Shown here piece by piece: positions 35,591-44,732 of a DNA stretch of 64,000 nucleotides. The DNA lies in contig NZ_KZ614149.1 in NCBI RefSeq assembly GCF_002886255.1, forward strand, positions 4,275,272-4,339,271. The letters are read 5' to 3'. The DNA is from Alteribacillus bidgolensis (GTDB lineage Bacteria; Bacillota; Bacilli; Bacillales; Marinococcaceae). A program made the position numbers and the translations under genes. The notes under the pieces are model-generated. The model was not told the origin of the DNA and did no database searches. It saw only the letters and a list, made by a program, of their open reading frames with translations. Numbering within the stretch: position 1 is the first letter of the stretch; each line of letters begins with the position of its first letter.

Positions 35591-36208
35591 TTACACAGAC
35601 AATACGTCAAGCGGACTATTTTCTTTGGTGATGTCTTGGAGTTCAAAAGCCGGAATGGGGAACATTGGAAACCCTGCATACCCAGGTGAGATGTCATATT
35701 CATTAAAGTAGATAACCAACGTTTTATCGGCAATATAGTATTTTTGGTTTGGAGAAATTCCAGGAAATCCATTCAAAAGAGGTATATCCCTTCGTTTAAT
35801 TTGCTCCTCAATAATGGCGTTAATTCGTGCTTCATAGTCACTTCCTTGTTTAAATAAATCCTTTAATTGGTAAATTTCTCCCGATTGAACATCGGCAGTC
35901 AGCGAATCCATAAATTCGACTGGATGTGCAAGCGAAGGCATATTAGCAAAAAGCGTGAATGTGAAACTTACAATGCCGCGCTGATTGTTTTTCATTTCGT
36001 AATTTCCAATAATCTCTGTCACGCCTGGTTCATAATACCCAAGCTCTTTCACTTGTAAAAACATCCCATCCATCTTGGTAAATATGGTGTCATTTAATTT
36101 ATGCTGATGCATTGGGTTTAACAGCATTAACTGCGGGTAAAAAATCGAAATGTTCGGTGCCATAATGGAATAGGAATGAACAGGGACCGGCAGACGGTAT
36201 CGTTCCAT
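35591..36208 (-). CDS. DUF3298/DUF4163-type protein
   Basis: A 205-residue protein (MERYRLPVPVHSYSIMAPNISIFYPQL...). The middle and end (DLFKQGSDYEARINAIIEEQIKRRD, YYIADKTLVIYFNEYDISPGYAGFPMFPIPAFEL) are the DUF3298 pattern found in RsiV and PdaC. No signal peptide or anchor is seen, unlike those proteins. The ATG at 36208 has AAGGG upstream; a TTG at 36217 is possible. The domain binds lysozyme or cell-wall ligands in known cases; here the role is unknown. Confidence 0.75.
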   Translation of the reverse strand: MERYRLPVPVHSYSIMAPNISIFYPQLMLLNPMHQHKLNDTIFTKMDGMFLQVKELGYYEPGVTEIIGNYEMKNNQRGIVSFTFTLFANMPSLAHPVEFMDSLTADVQSGEIYQLKDLFKQGSDYEARINAIIEEQIKRRDIPLLNGFPGISPNQKYYIADKTLVIYFNEYDISPGYAGFPMFPIPAFELQDITKENSPLDVLSV

Positions 36209-36363
36209 TTTAATCAACCCTTGCCAATATAAATTTATACAGTAGCCTATTCTCTCTACGGCAATAATGGAACAAATTTGTCAATGAGGATAAAAAAAAA
36301 CCATGCTGTACATATTAGTAATGGTTAAGTATTTTGACTTTTATATAGAAAGAAGGGAATAAG

Positions 36364-37131
36364 TTGAGAAAAAAAGTTTGTATGCTTTTATCATGTATCT
36401 TAATCACAACAATCTTTACAGGTTGTAATACGGATAATCAGGGCGCTGGCGGACAGAGAAATAATGAATATGAACAAATAGGTTTTACTCCAGGAGATGG
36501 TACAGAAAATGCAGAAAGACAACAAAATAATAATCGTTTCCCATTTAATCTTTTTCCTGGAGGGGAGGAAGACGGAGATGGCGGCGAAACACCAATGCTG
36601 CCTGTACCAAACCCTGATTTAGAGATTGAAGATCCAGAAGTGGAAGTGCCGGATGCAGAAGAGTTTAACGTTCCAGAAGAATCAGAACAAGAGCAAGCAG
36701 ATCAATCTGCTGAACAGCCTGACGAATCTCAAGAGAAAGAAGACCCTTCTGATAAAGGGGATGCTGCATCAGGTGTAATTGAATTAACCAATCAAGAACG
36801 AGAAAAAAATGGATTGTCAGCTCTGAAAGCAGATTCAGAAGTTGCAGAGGTGGCACAAGCTAAATCGGAAGACATGGCAAAAAACAATTATTTTGCACAT
36901 AATTCACCGACCTATGGAAGTCCGTTTAATATGTTAAATGACTTCGGAGTTGACTATACTGCTGCAGCTGAAAATATTGCTGCCGGTCAAGGGTCTGCAG
37001 AAGAAGTCGTTCAAGCTTGGATGAATAGTGAGGGCCACCGTAAAAATATTTTAAATAAAGAGGTAACGCATATCGGTGTAGGATATGTAGAAGAAGGAAA
37101 TCACTGGACGCAAATGTTTATTGGAAAGTAA
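36364..37131 (+). CDS. CAP-domain lipoprotein (YkwD-like)
   Basis: A 255-residue secreted protein. The start is TTG at 36364; the signal peptide ends TIFTGC-NTD (lipobox). A long acidic Pro/Glu-rich linker (~residues 60-135) leads to a C-terminal SCP/CAP domain: ELTNQEREKNGLSALKADSEVAEVAQAKSEDMAKNNYFAHNSP, AAENIAAGQGS, SEGHRKNILN and HWTQMFIGK. The function of such proteins in Bacillus is unknown. A terminator follows. Confidence 0.88.
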   Translation: MRKKVCMLLSCILITTIFTGCNTDNQGAGGQRNNEYEQIGFTPGDGTENAERQQNNNRFPFNLFPGGEEDGDGGETPMLPVPNPDLEIEDPEVEVPDAEEFNVPEESEQEQADQSAEQPDESQEKEDPSDKGDAASGVIELTNQEREKNGLSALKADSEVAEVAQAKSEDMAKNNYFAHNSPTYGSPFNMLNDFGVDYTAAAENIAAGQGSAEEVVQAWMNSEGHRKNILNKEVTHIGVGYVEEGNHWTQMFIGK

Positions 37132-37144
37132 TTACAATAAATTT

Positions 37145-37170
37145 AACCGCCTGTAATAGGGCGGTTTTTT
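37145..37170 (+). terminator. Rho-independent terminator
   Basis: AACCGCC-TGTAATA-GGGCGGTT followed by six to seven T, directly after the CAP-domain gene. Confidence 0.88.
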
Positions 37171-37175
37171 TATTT

Positions 37176-37256
37176 TACTTAAGGAAAGTTTAACTTTTTA
37201 AAGGATCAAAGTATAAGTAAATCTAAAACTTCAGCTATCGGCAAGCCGATTTTTTA
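37176..37256 (+). repeat. Dispersed repeat family A, copy 4
   Basis: TACTTAAGGAAAGTTTAACTTT, GGATCAAAGTATAAG and a shortened 3' part with ATCGGC-AA-GCCGAT followed by six T. The internal CCGCC segment is lost, but the final hairpin keeps perfect pairing with different bases from other copies. Confidence 0.75.
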
Positions 37257-37259
37257 TAA

Positions 37260-37982
37260 TTAATTGTATATAGGAGGGACAGTTACTTCAGGTTCTTCTT
37301 TTAAGGAAATATGAATTTCCAGCTTTTCATTAATAGAGGCAAAAAAGACGTTACTCACATCATCGACTCCTTGAATTTTTAGTTGATGTCTAAGCCAAAT
37401 TTCATCAACATTAAATTTTTGTAAAACCCCTGGATACATTTGGCCTTCCATAATGACAGGAAAAGCAATGGAGGCAGTTTTAGTCGTTAAATTCATGTCT
37501 TCTAAGGTGACTGTGTTTTTTAATGGCTGTTTTAAAACACTCACATTTCCATTTGCTTCTACAACTGCTGTTTTTACTTGGCTAATGTCAAATATATCTT
37601 TTTCACGTAAAGCTTCAAGAATGTTATCAATAGAATATCGTATTTTTTTAAGGTTCTTACGAAGAATTTTACCATCTTGAATAACAATAGTAGGCTTGAA
37701 AGTAATGTATTTTCCAATTTTACGATTTGATATTTTTAATCTTGCTACCAAACGCTGAAGAACACCTATGAACACAACAGCAGCTACTGTTGGCAGATGT
37801 TGAACGTCTGGATCTGCAATATCAGCCCCCACGACTGAACCAAGTGTTATCACGATTAAAAAATCAAATACGGGAAGTTCTCCTATTGCTCGTTTCCCCA
37901 TAAATATAGTCATGCATAACAACAAAGGTAAGATAGTAATGATTCGTCCCGTAACAATAAATATATCCATTAAGTTACTCAC
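37260..37982 (-). CDS. DUF421 (YetF/YcaP-like) membrane protein
   Basis: A 240-residue protein with three N-terminal transmembrane segments (IFIVTGRIITILPLLLCMTIFMGKRAIGELPVFDFLIVITLGSVVGADIA) and a soluble C-terminal domain with FKPTIVIQDGKI and KPLKNTVTLEDMNL. This is the DUF421/YetF architecture of Bacillus, where several paralogues exist and some are linked to germination or sporulation. Start codon ATG at 37982; a clear ribosome binding site is not obvious. Confidence 0.85.
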   Translation of the reverse strand: MSNLMDIFIVTGRIITILPLLLCMTIFMGKRAIGELPVFDFLIVITLGSVVGADIADPDVQHLPTVAAVVFIGVLQRLVARLKISNRKIGKYITFKPTIVIQDGKILRKNLKKIRYSIDNILEALREKDIFDISQVKTAVVEANGNVSVLKQPLKNTVTLEDMNLTTKTASIAFPVIMEGQMYPGVLQKFNVDEIWLRHQLKIQGVDDVSNVFFASINEKLEIHISLKEEPEVTVPPIYN

Positions 37983-38185
37983 AAATGTTTTACCCCTTTA
38001 TGTCATAGATGGTAAATTCTTCACTTATTTTCTTACAAAACGCAGCATTTATACGTAGTACTAAAAACAGTAATGTAATAATTTTGTATTATAACTCAAG
38101 TCTTATTTTCATATTATGTTTGGGTAATGAAAGAGGAAGGAATAGACATAAATAAGCATATATTTAAGGGAAGGGAGGAATTAAT

Positions 38186-38707
38186 ATGAAATCAAAGAAA
38201 ACAATCGCAGGTTTTATTATTGGTATCGTTATTGGTTTAGGAATATTCATTAATTCTGTACAAGCAGGCGAAAAAACGAATGCAAATCCTCAATGGCTGC
38301 CTTATACGATACAATATGCAGTAGATTATATGCTTAACGAGAGAATATTCGAAGTCCAAGAAAAGGACGATTGGAATTTCGTTTTGAATACACCAACAGG
38401 AGAAAAAAAACTAAAAAATAATGGACGCACACTATCAACGGAGGTTGGTGAGTTATTTGAGCAGGAAGGAGACACTAGTTATTTAGACAAATATAATGAT
38501 AAAAAACTAACACTTAGAATAAGCAATCCTGATGTTTTGAGTTTAGATAAAAGGAATGCCGGGGAAATCACTCTAGCAGGTGATAAAATAAAAAGCATTA
38601 ATGTTAAGGCATACGCTCAAAAAGAAGGGGCAGCTGTTTTATACCTTGACCGTGTTAAAGACGGTAAGGTGACTACGTTGGCTCAAACGGAAATCGAAAT
38701 AAAATAA
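38186..38707 (+). CDS. Secreted hypothetical protein
   Basis: A 173-residue protein with a signal peptide (MKSKKTIAGFIIGIVIGLGIFINSVQAG) and AAGGGAGG upstream of the ATG. The mature part is hydrophilic and predicted beta-rich (KKLTLRISNPDVLSLDKRNAGEITLAGDKIKSINVKAYAQ). The family was not recognised. It stands alone. Confidence 0.75.
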   Translation: MKSKKTIAGFIIGIVIGLGIFINSVQAGEKTNANPQWLPYTIQYAVDYMLNERIFEVQEKDDWNFVLNTPTGEKKLKNNGRTLSTEVGELFEQEGDTSYLDKYNDKKLTLRISNPDVLSLDKRNAGEITLAGDKIKSINVKAYAQKEGAAVLYLDRVKDGKVTTLAQTEIEIK

Positions 38708-38734
38708 AAAATATTGGGGTTGTCCCATAAATCG

Positions 38735-39046
38735 GGTCGGCTAAGAGAAAGGATCTTCTACGAAGAAATAAGGAACTTCTACTAAAACCGCACACGTCCT
38801 GTGTGCAACGTAGAAGCTACTGCATCCTGCGGGAAGTCCGTTCTATGACAACGCCGGCATTAGAACGTCCGGTTGGTCAAAGTAACAGTGAAGATCCCGC
38901 AGTGACGGCCTTTGCTCACGAGGAAGCTGAAGCGTTGCCCGCGGCAAAGGAGACACTACGAAAACGACCAAAAGAGAGTTTGAGTAGATGTTGCACTTGT
39001 GCCCTGAGGGTGAAAGCGAAGTATATTTCAGCAGAAGCGCCTTTCA
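38735..39046 (-). repeat. Dispersed repeat family B, copy 2 (inverted relative to copy 1)
   Basis: Read on the minus strand it gives GCTTTCACCCTCAGGGCACAAG, CATCTACTCAAACTC, GTAGTGTCTCCTTTGCCGCGGGC, CTTCAGCTTCCTCG and GCGGGATCTTCACTG, the same order as at 19738-19892. Higher GC than its surroundings. The open frame 38803-39117 lies inside it and has no protein-like composition, so I do not call a gene. Confidence 0.7.
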
Positions 39047-39052
39047 TTCACT

Positions 39053-40378
39053 TTATAATTTTGCGAATTTACTGCTTTGACCGCAAACTTTGTGAAGTTC
39101 CTCCAGCTGGCGGTTAATATAATCTTTATCCCAAGATAAAAGAGACTCTTGATCGATTCCTTCCATTACATATTCCGTGAATTTATAGACAACATTTTTA
39201 ATTATGTCCGAATTGTTTGCTGCTATAACACACAGTGCTTTTAGACCTGCTGATAATACAGAAGTATCTTGAAAGCCATTTGGCGGATATAATAAAAGCA
39301 TTTATAAAGATAGTCAGAAAAATCCGGTTTTTCCATTATTACTCTTAATTTTTATCAAATGCACGAGGCAAGTGTTTGCTTCCAAAGTGGGATAATACTT
39401 TTCCAAGATTTTCAATACAATTTTACAACTGTATTTGGATCATTTATTCCTGAAGAAACGCCCGAAGAGCAATTTCTGTAATTTTCGTTACCGCTATTTC
39501 CACTGTATCCTTGGAAGATCTCTCTGGTCCGATGGAAAAAAATTCATGATAGGTTTGGGATTATTAGGTGTCTCTAGTTCCCACTTTGAAAGAAATGTTC
39601 CCCTTTTTCTATGTAATCATTTATATTGGCGTTGATGCGCACAATACAATCATCTTTTTGGGTTTGTTTAACTATTCCATTAATATCAATGTTTTGAATA
39701 TAGCCAGAGTGTTCAGCATGAATAATACGAGGATTTATGTGATTAATATCTTCACTTTCCCAATCATCCATGGATCATCAGCTTCTATTTCTGTCTCTTT
39801 CTTAAATTCCTTGTCTATTTTCTCAATCGTATTTCGTGTTATATAGTGCAGAAGACTGCTCACTTGAATCCAGCTTGACACATGGTGAATGAAGTACACA
39901 AAAACAAATGTACAAATGATGGCAAATAAGACGGCAAAAGAAAGAGCAATGAAATGAGTAACCGTTTCGGTTTCTCTTATGAGAAGCAGTAAAAGAATCG
40001 AATAAATAATACCAGCAATAAAAAATCCTAAAACACGCTGTGTGTTAAGGTCACTAATGAAATTTTGCAAGGTGCGAGGTGAAAATTCAGATATATAAGT
40101 GGTTAAAACAATCAAAAGGTTAAAACAATCAAAATGGTGGATAACGTAATTGTCGTCATGGTAAGTAAGGCTGCTGAAATAGAACCTAAAATATTTTGAG
40201 CCAAATCAATATCCATAAACAAGGAATCAGGAATGAAACGATGAAGATATTCCACACTCATAATGTGAGTGTCTATTTCTATACTTGCAATAGCTAACAA
40301 GAGGGCAGCTAAACCATATAAAGAAGGAATGTATAAAAAATTAGAGCGGATACGTAGCAGCATATTTTTAAGTGACAT
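39053..40378 (-). pseudogene. DUF2254 membrane protein, broken by several frameshifts
   Basis: The start (MSLKNMLLRIRSNFLYIPSLYGLAALLL, GAGGAGGGAAATA upstream) and later pieces FISDLNTQRVLGFFIAGIIY, ITRNTIEKIDKEF, INPRIIHAEHSGYIQNIDI and AVTKITEIALRAF-like sequence match DUF2254 proteins, which have four N-terminal membrane segments and a soluble domain. Frame changes occur at about 40118 (a 17-bp tandem duplication), about 39765, and several times between 39301 and 39580. The gene is clearly dead; its 3' end adjoins repeat B. Confidence 0.82.
40101..40134 (+). repeat. 17-bp perfect tandem duplication inside the DUF2254 pseudogene
   Basis: GGTTAAAACAATCAAAA occurs at 40101-40117 and again at 40118-40134. 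Because 17 is not a multiple of three it shifts the frame; removal of one copy restores IVLTTYISEF. Confidence 0.95.
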
Positions 40379-40504
40379 TATTTCCCTCCTCAAAGCTTTC
40401 CCTAGTTTTACAAGAAATGATTTATTCGTACTTTTATTTTCTGAATAATTTTATAGTGTTTGAAGAAAATACAGGTAATGAAAGGATAGAGGAGGGAAAG
40501 TAAG

Positions 40505-40828
40505 TTGAAATATAATAATGGTTTTAAACTTGCAATGTTGTTAGTTATGGCAGCCTTTTTTGTGATTCCGGCAAACATCGGCCTAGCTCAGCCGGAGTAT
40601 GCTAAATGGGGTCAAGCAGCGGTCAACGAGGTGAAATCAGAGTATCCTGATTATGAACTAAAGGACTATTCATATGACGGTAAAGTTGTTATTTCCGATG
40701 AAAGAGAACAATTTACGTTTACGATGACTCTTGAAAAGAATGGAGAATCACAAAAAGTAAAAGCATATGTGTTAACGAATCCACAAACAGAAGAACAAAT
40801 AGAAGTTTCTCTTGAAGAAATAGAATAA
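40505..40828 (+). CDS. DUF3889 secreted protein (YqzG/YhdC-like)
   Basis: A 107-residue protein with a signal peptide ending IGLAQP and a mature domain starting YAKWGQAAVNEVKSEYPDYELKDYSYDG, the DUF3889 signature of Bacillus YqzG/YhdC. TTG start at 40505 with GAGGAGGG upstream. The family function is unknown. A strong terminator follows. Confidence 0.83.
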   Translation: MKYNNGFKLAMLLVMAAFFVIPANIGLAQPEYAKWGQAAVNEVKSEYPDYELKDYSYDGKVVISDEREQFTFTMTLEKNGESQKVKAYVLTNPQTEEQIEVSLEEIE

Positions 40829-40842
40829 TGATGAAAAGAGTA

Positions 40843-40877
40843 CGGGCAGTCTAGAAAGAAGGACTGCTCGTTTTTTT
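40843..40877 (+). terminator. Rho-independent terminator
   Basis: CGGGCAGTC (40843-40851) pairs with GACTGCTCG (40862-40870), followed by seven T. Confidence 0.9.
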
Positions 40878-40957
40878 CATTCGTTCCGAATAGGACCGGT
40901 ATGTGGTAAATAAAATAAAAAAAAGGAATGGTATAACCTGCGCGGGAGGGGAAGCAA

Positions 40958-42193
40958 TTGTTTACATATAAACATTTTCTATACAATGCACAAAGTAAGA
41001 TCGAAAGCATGCTTCATAATGTTCATTCAAAAAAACGATGGAAAGAAATAATAATAGAAAAGGAAGATGTGCAATGGGTCAAGGATCAAATAAAAAAGAA
41101 TGGAAATCAAAACGATAAAGTTCCTGCTTCTGTATTACCTGATGAGCGAGTAATAGTAGAACGTATTAAGGAAAAAACAACAAAACAGAACAGAAATAAT
41201 GTCACAAGAACAGAAGCATACAAAGAGGTATTTTTGAAACATCCGGAACTCCATTGGGCATTTTTGGCTCACATGGTATCTAGAAACGGCGGATGGTGTA
41301 TGACAGACCTTAAAGGCGACTTGCTGCCTTATTTGTTAAATAGTAAAGAGCGGGAGCATTTATATGAATTCTTTGAAAGAGTAAATGCTTTAATATTTCA
41401 AGACGCCTATCCTCAACTGCTCTTATATGAAGAAAGTAAAAACCAAAAGAAAAACTTGTTTCACCTATTGCCAGTCTTTTGCGTTTCTGCATTTATGCGT
41501 CCTTTTTGGAATCATTTTTTAGAAAACCAAAATTCTGCGTTACTTACTGTCGCATTAATAATAAATGAGCAGCATTATATTGAGGACAGAGTCATTCAGC
41601 GTGAATATTTTCAGAAATATGTCCTTCAAACGTTGAAATTCAAGGGTCAGGAAGCTATTCAATTAACACAAGTTGTATTTCCGTACGCTATATCTAAATT
41701 CCCCTGGCAATCGAATAAATATAGATTGGCCGGGTTAATTATTGAAAATTTCGAAAATGTGAATGAACGAATAGCAGTCGGGAAAAAATTGTATGCCATC
41801 TTGTTTGGAATCGAAGAGGTGTATGCCGGGGCATGTTCCTTTGCTAAAGGACACCGGCACACAGGATCCCGCTCCGATTATTGGGAATATATGTTTTCAA
41901 GCAGTGAAGAATATATGCATAGGAGTTATGGAAAAGAAAGGATAATTGCTTGCAAATTGATCGAAGGAGCGCCGCTATTTTACAGTCCAGCTTTAACTGA
42001 AGCCTGGGAAGACAAGCCAGTGGAACCACCTGACATTTTTGAATGGTTCAAAGATTTTTCTGTTTTTGATTATTTGCAGACTTACTCTGTTCCCACTATT
42101 TTTGATATGACGAGCGAATATTGTTTTGGACTAAATAAAATGGAACTTGCCGTGTTAACAAAAGGTGCCATGAAACATCAGGGGCGAGGCTGA
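40958..42193 (+). CDS. DUF2515 family protein (YppC-like)
   Basis: A 411-residue soluble protein; start TTG at 40958, with GGGAGGGGAAG upstream. It contains NNVTRTEAYKEVFLKHPELHWAFLAHMVSRNGGWCMTDLKGDLL, AYPQLLLYEESK, INEQHYIEDRVI and TGSRSDYWEYMFSS, matching DUF2515 proteins of Bacillus (YppC). Its function is unknown. Cys in GGWCMTDL is conserved in the family as far as I recall. Confidence 0.83.
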   Translation: MFTYKHFLYNAQSKIESMLHNVHSKKRWKEIIIEKEDVQWVKDQIKKNGNQNDKVPASVLPDERVIVERIKEKTTKQNRNNVTRTEAYKEVFLKHPELHWAFLAHMVSRNGGWCMTDLKGDLLPYLLNSKEREHLYEFFERVNALIFQDAYPQLLLYEESKNQKKNLFHLLPVFCVSAFMRPFWNHFLENQNSALLTVALIINEQHYIEDRVIQREYFQKYVLQTLKFKGQEAIQLTQVVFPYAISKFPWQSNKYRLAGLIIENFENVNERIAVGKKLYAILFGIEEVYAGACSFAKGHRHTGSRSDYWEYMFSSSEEYMHRSYGKERIIACKLIEGAPLFYSPALTEAWEDKPVEPPDIFEWFKDFSVFDYLQTYSVPTIFDMTSEYCFGLNKMELAVLTKGAMKHQGRG

Positions 42194-42308
42194 CTTGTAT
42201 CGCTGCATATACACCCTTTATTAAATTATTATTATCTTAGAGAGGACTTTATTTGCTATGACACTTTATTTACTTATAAATGGCAGTTATATTTGGAATA
42301 CCCATTGT

Positions 42309-42368
42309 TAGAACAACTTGGTTTTCCGTCAAGTGAAGACGACGGAAGCTTTATTGCTTAGCAATATT
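42309..42368 (-). repeat. Dispersed repeat family A, copy 5 (3' half, divergent)
   Basis: On the minus strand: CTTCCGTC...GACGGAAAACCAAGTTGTTCT. The inner hairpin is CCGTC/GACGG instead of CCGCC/GGCGG, a compensatory change, and the outer hairpin is ACTTG/CAAGT. A further hairpin GGAACGGGA-AAGC-TCCCGTTCC (42371-42392) lies between it and the sodC stop. Confidence 0.6.
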
Positions 42369-42406
42369 AAGGAACGGGAAAGCTCCCGTTCCATCTCGTT
42401 TAATCT

Positions 42407-43084
42407 TTATTCCGTTTGTTCCTCTATTACACCGCATGCTAAACGATCTCCTGCGTCTCCGGATGGCTGGGATTCGTAGTCATCGGCCTCTTCATGTATA
42501 ACTAATGCTGTGGCGTCTTCATCTAATAAGGAATTCTCTTGTCCGGAGGCAAACGTTACATCTTCAACAGTAAATTCTTCAGAGACTTGTCCGTTTTCAT
42601 TTGTTGTTATATTTGGTAAATCTCCTGCATGTGGTCCGTCTTCTGAGTCAAAGCCATGATCGGAATCGTCTGGATTAAAATGACCGCCTGCTGACTCAAA
42701 ATCAGGTGCTTCACATTTGCCTGTCTCGTGAATGTGAAATCCATGTTCACTATCTTCTGGAAGGCCGGACGCTTCAAGCTGTATTTTAATTCCCTCATCG
42801 GTTTCTTCTAAGTTAGCGGTGCCGATCTCATTTTCTTCACCGTTCATCAATGAAACCGTAATGGGGTCTTGATTTGCTGCTTCTTCTTGTTCTGTGCTTT
42901 CATTTTCCGTCCCCTCTGATGTTTCTTCCTCTGTTCCATCGGTGTCTTCGTCTTCTTCTAACTCAGGAGAATCTGGATTTTCGTCGGTGTCTGGTTCATC
43001 CGTAATATCTTCTTGTCCGCAAGCGTAAAGTCCGAATGATACAAAAAATAATACAATAATAAGTATGCTCCTCTGTTTGATCAT
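42407..43084 (-). CDS. sodC: Cu/Zn superoxide dismutase family lipoprotein
   Basis: A 225-residue lipoprotein starting at 43084 (GAGGAGG upstream). The signal peptide ends FGLYAC-GQED; an acidic Glu/Asp/Thr linker follows. The SodC domain shows HGFHIHETGKC, GGHFNPDDSDHGFDS, PHAGDLPNI and ALVIHEEADDY...GDAGDRLACGVI, with the usual His ligands and both cysteines of the disulfide. It probably removes extracellular superoxide; some Bacillus homologues (YojM) lack full copper binding. Confidence 0.9.
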   Translation of the reverse strand: MIKQRSILIIVLFFVSFGLYACGQEDITDEPDTDENPDSPELEEDEDTDGTEEETSEGTENESTEQEEAANQDPITVSLMNGEENEIGTANLEETDEGIKIQLEASGLPEDSEHGFHIHETGKCEAPDFESAGGHFNPDDSDHGFDSEDGPHAGDLPNITTNENGQVSEEFTVEDVTFASGQENSLLDEDATALVIHEEADDYESQPSGDAGDRLACGVIEEQTE

Positions 43085-43220
43085 AGAAATACATCCTCCT
43101 CTAAACTTTTCCATATTCTGTTACCTTTTCTCCTTTATGTTAAACGTGGTATGGAAAAGTTAAGAAGAAGGTCGGAGAAAGTTATATAATGCAAAAATCA
43201 TGGTTTTATATATCTCATGA

Positions 43221-44148
43221 TTAAAAAAATGAAGCGGTTGGCTCCAAAATAGTAAGAGTATTGTTTACCGTATCAAGGTTTGCCATAGCACCTATAGGCA
43301 CAGCAGCTTTGAATAATCCGTGAGCAGTTGTTAATCCTGTCATCAAAGGTTTATCCAGTGGAACAAGGAAATTTTCAATTACTTCTTCATATGATTCTCC
43401 ATACGAAACAGGACATCCTGTGCACTCTCCCATTATAATACCAAGGCAATCGTCAAATTTCCCTGCCATTTCAAGATGTTTTAAATATCGATACACTGTA
43501 TTCGATTGGTTCATGGGTATCTTCTAAAACGATAATTTTGCCAGCTGTATCGATTTCAAATGGCGTGCCCAGCATTCCAACGAATGAAGTTAGGGTGCCG
43601 CCAACAATGGGGGCAGTGACATTTCCCAGAACACGGCTGACCAGTGGAATATCGGGCGGGTTTTCTATTTGCCTGGGGGATTCTAATGTAGACACAGCGG
43701 AATAAAATTGGTCAAAATTGTAGGCTGGGGCAGTTAGGCTGAAATCGACCAGCATAAAACTCTGAAAGGTAACAAGATCTCCAAATTGGTATAAAGCATT
43801 TAATAAAGTTGTTATGTCACTGTACCCTGTGACTATTTTAGGGTTATTGCGAATTAATTGAAAATCAAGATATGGGAGAATCCCAGCCACTCCAACCCCG
43901 CCCCGCGAAGGAAGAATCATTTTTACTTCATCTTCTGCAATCATTCGCATAAAATCAAACGCGCGCTCCTCACCTGATCCGGCAAGAAAACCGTCACGCG
44001 CATATACATAATCTTCCAATATGACATTAAACCCCAACTCACGCAATATCTCAATTCTAGGATTTGCAGCAGCTGGATCAATGGGACTTCCTAGAGTAAC
44101 GATTCCAATTGTGTCACCCGCTTGAAGAAGCGGAGGTTTATTCGCCAA
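43221..44148 (-). pseudogene. Peptidase S66 (LD-carboxypeptidase/MccF family), frameshifted
   Basis: The first 214 residues (start TTG 44148: PPLLQAGDTIGIVTLGSPID, LPSRGGVGVAGILPYLDF, TGYSDITTLLNAL with the nucleophile Ser, IIVLEDTHEP) run into an early stop. One extra base near 43500-43515 separates them from the rest (NTVYRYLKHLEMAGKFDDCLGIIMGECTGC, GLTTAHGLFKAAVPIGAMA). Together they make a full-length S66 serine peptidase of about 309 codons. These cut murein tetrapeptides or inactivate microcin C-like compounds. Confidence 0.83.
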
Positions 44149-44237
44149 TTTTCATCCCTGCCTTTTTGCCAATACATTTAATAGATGTATATGGAAAAAA
44201 AGGTAGAATCATCACAGGATCAATAAACTTCCTATAA

Positions 44238-44588
44238 TTATTTAAATACAGCCTGGCAAGCCAGACGATAATTAGCATCAATTTCTTTTCCTAACTTTTT
44301 TTTCTCTGCTTCATTAACGGAAGTTAACATGCTATTACCTTTCAATAATTTAACACGACATTTACCACACGTCCCTTTTTTACACTTATAGTCAAGCTCA
44401 AATTCTTGATTTAAAGCACTATTAAGAACGGTGTTATTACGGTCCGGTTTAATCTTAAATGTATTTTGATGCTGCTGGATTTCAATAAAATTTTCTGAAG
44501 TTTGAGCGGGAACAGAAGAACTTTCAAATTTCCTATTAAAAGCAGAACTGCCTGGTTTCAAGGAACCAATTGTCAATTTATTTGTCAC
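44238..44588 (-). CDS. 2Fe-2S ferredoxin with encapsulin targeting peptide
   Basis: A 116-residue protein. Residues 5-12 are LTIGSLKP, nearly identical to the C-terminal cargo peptide of the IMEF protein in this locus (LTVGSLKK). After a flexible linker the 2Fe-2S domain has CKKGTCGKCRVKLLKG and a distal LACQ, the four cysteine ligands. Such ferredoxins are known second cargos of IMEF encapsulins and are thought to supply electrons for iron release. Its promoter overlaps a Fur box. Confidence 0.88.
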   Translation of the reverse strand: MTNKLTIGSLKPGSSAFNRKFESSSVPAQTSENFIEIQQHQNTFKIKPDRNNTVLNSALNQEFELDYKCKKGTCGKCRVKLLKGNSMLTSVNEAEKKKLGKEIDANYRLACQAVFK

Positions 44589-44672
44589 AGATAGTCACCT
44601 TTCCTAATTATATATTTGCATTTAATATTCAGAATGTATATTGACCTAAGGCTGTTTTTCACTTACAATTAT

Positions 44673-44691
44673 GATAATGAGAATCGTTATC
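44673..44691. promoter_or_regulatory. Fur box in the divergent promoter
   Basis: GATAATGAGAATCGTTATC matches the 19-bp Fur consensus GATAATGATAATCATTATC at 17 of 19 positions. It lies between the ferredoxin gene (minus) and the gene at 44733 (plus), so iron probably controls both. Confidence 0.85.
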
Positions 44692-44732
44692 ATAAAAAGT
44701 GATTGATATACTGGAAAAGGAGAGGTATCAGC

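Noticed and set aside
35482..35772. 96-codon minus-strand frame
   Set aside because: It overlaps the DUF3298 gene in another frame and covers a terminator; composition is not protein-like.
38803..39117. Open frame of 104 codons on the plus strand
   Set aside because: It lies wholly in repeat family B, has no ribosome binding site and no conserved counterpart in the other copy.
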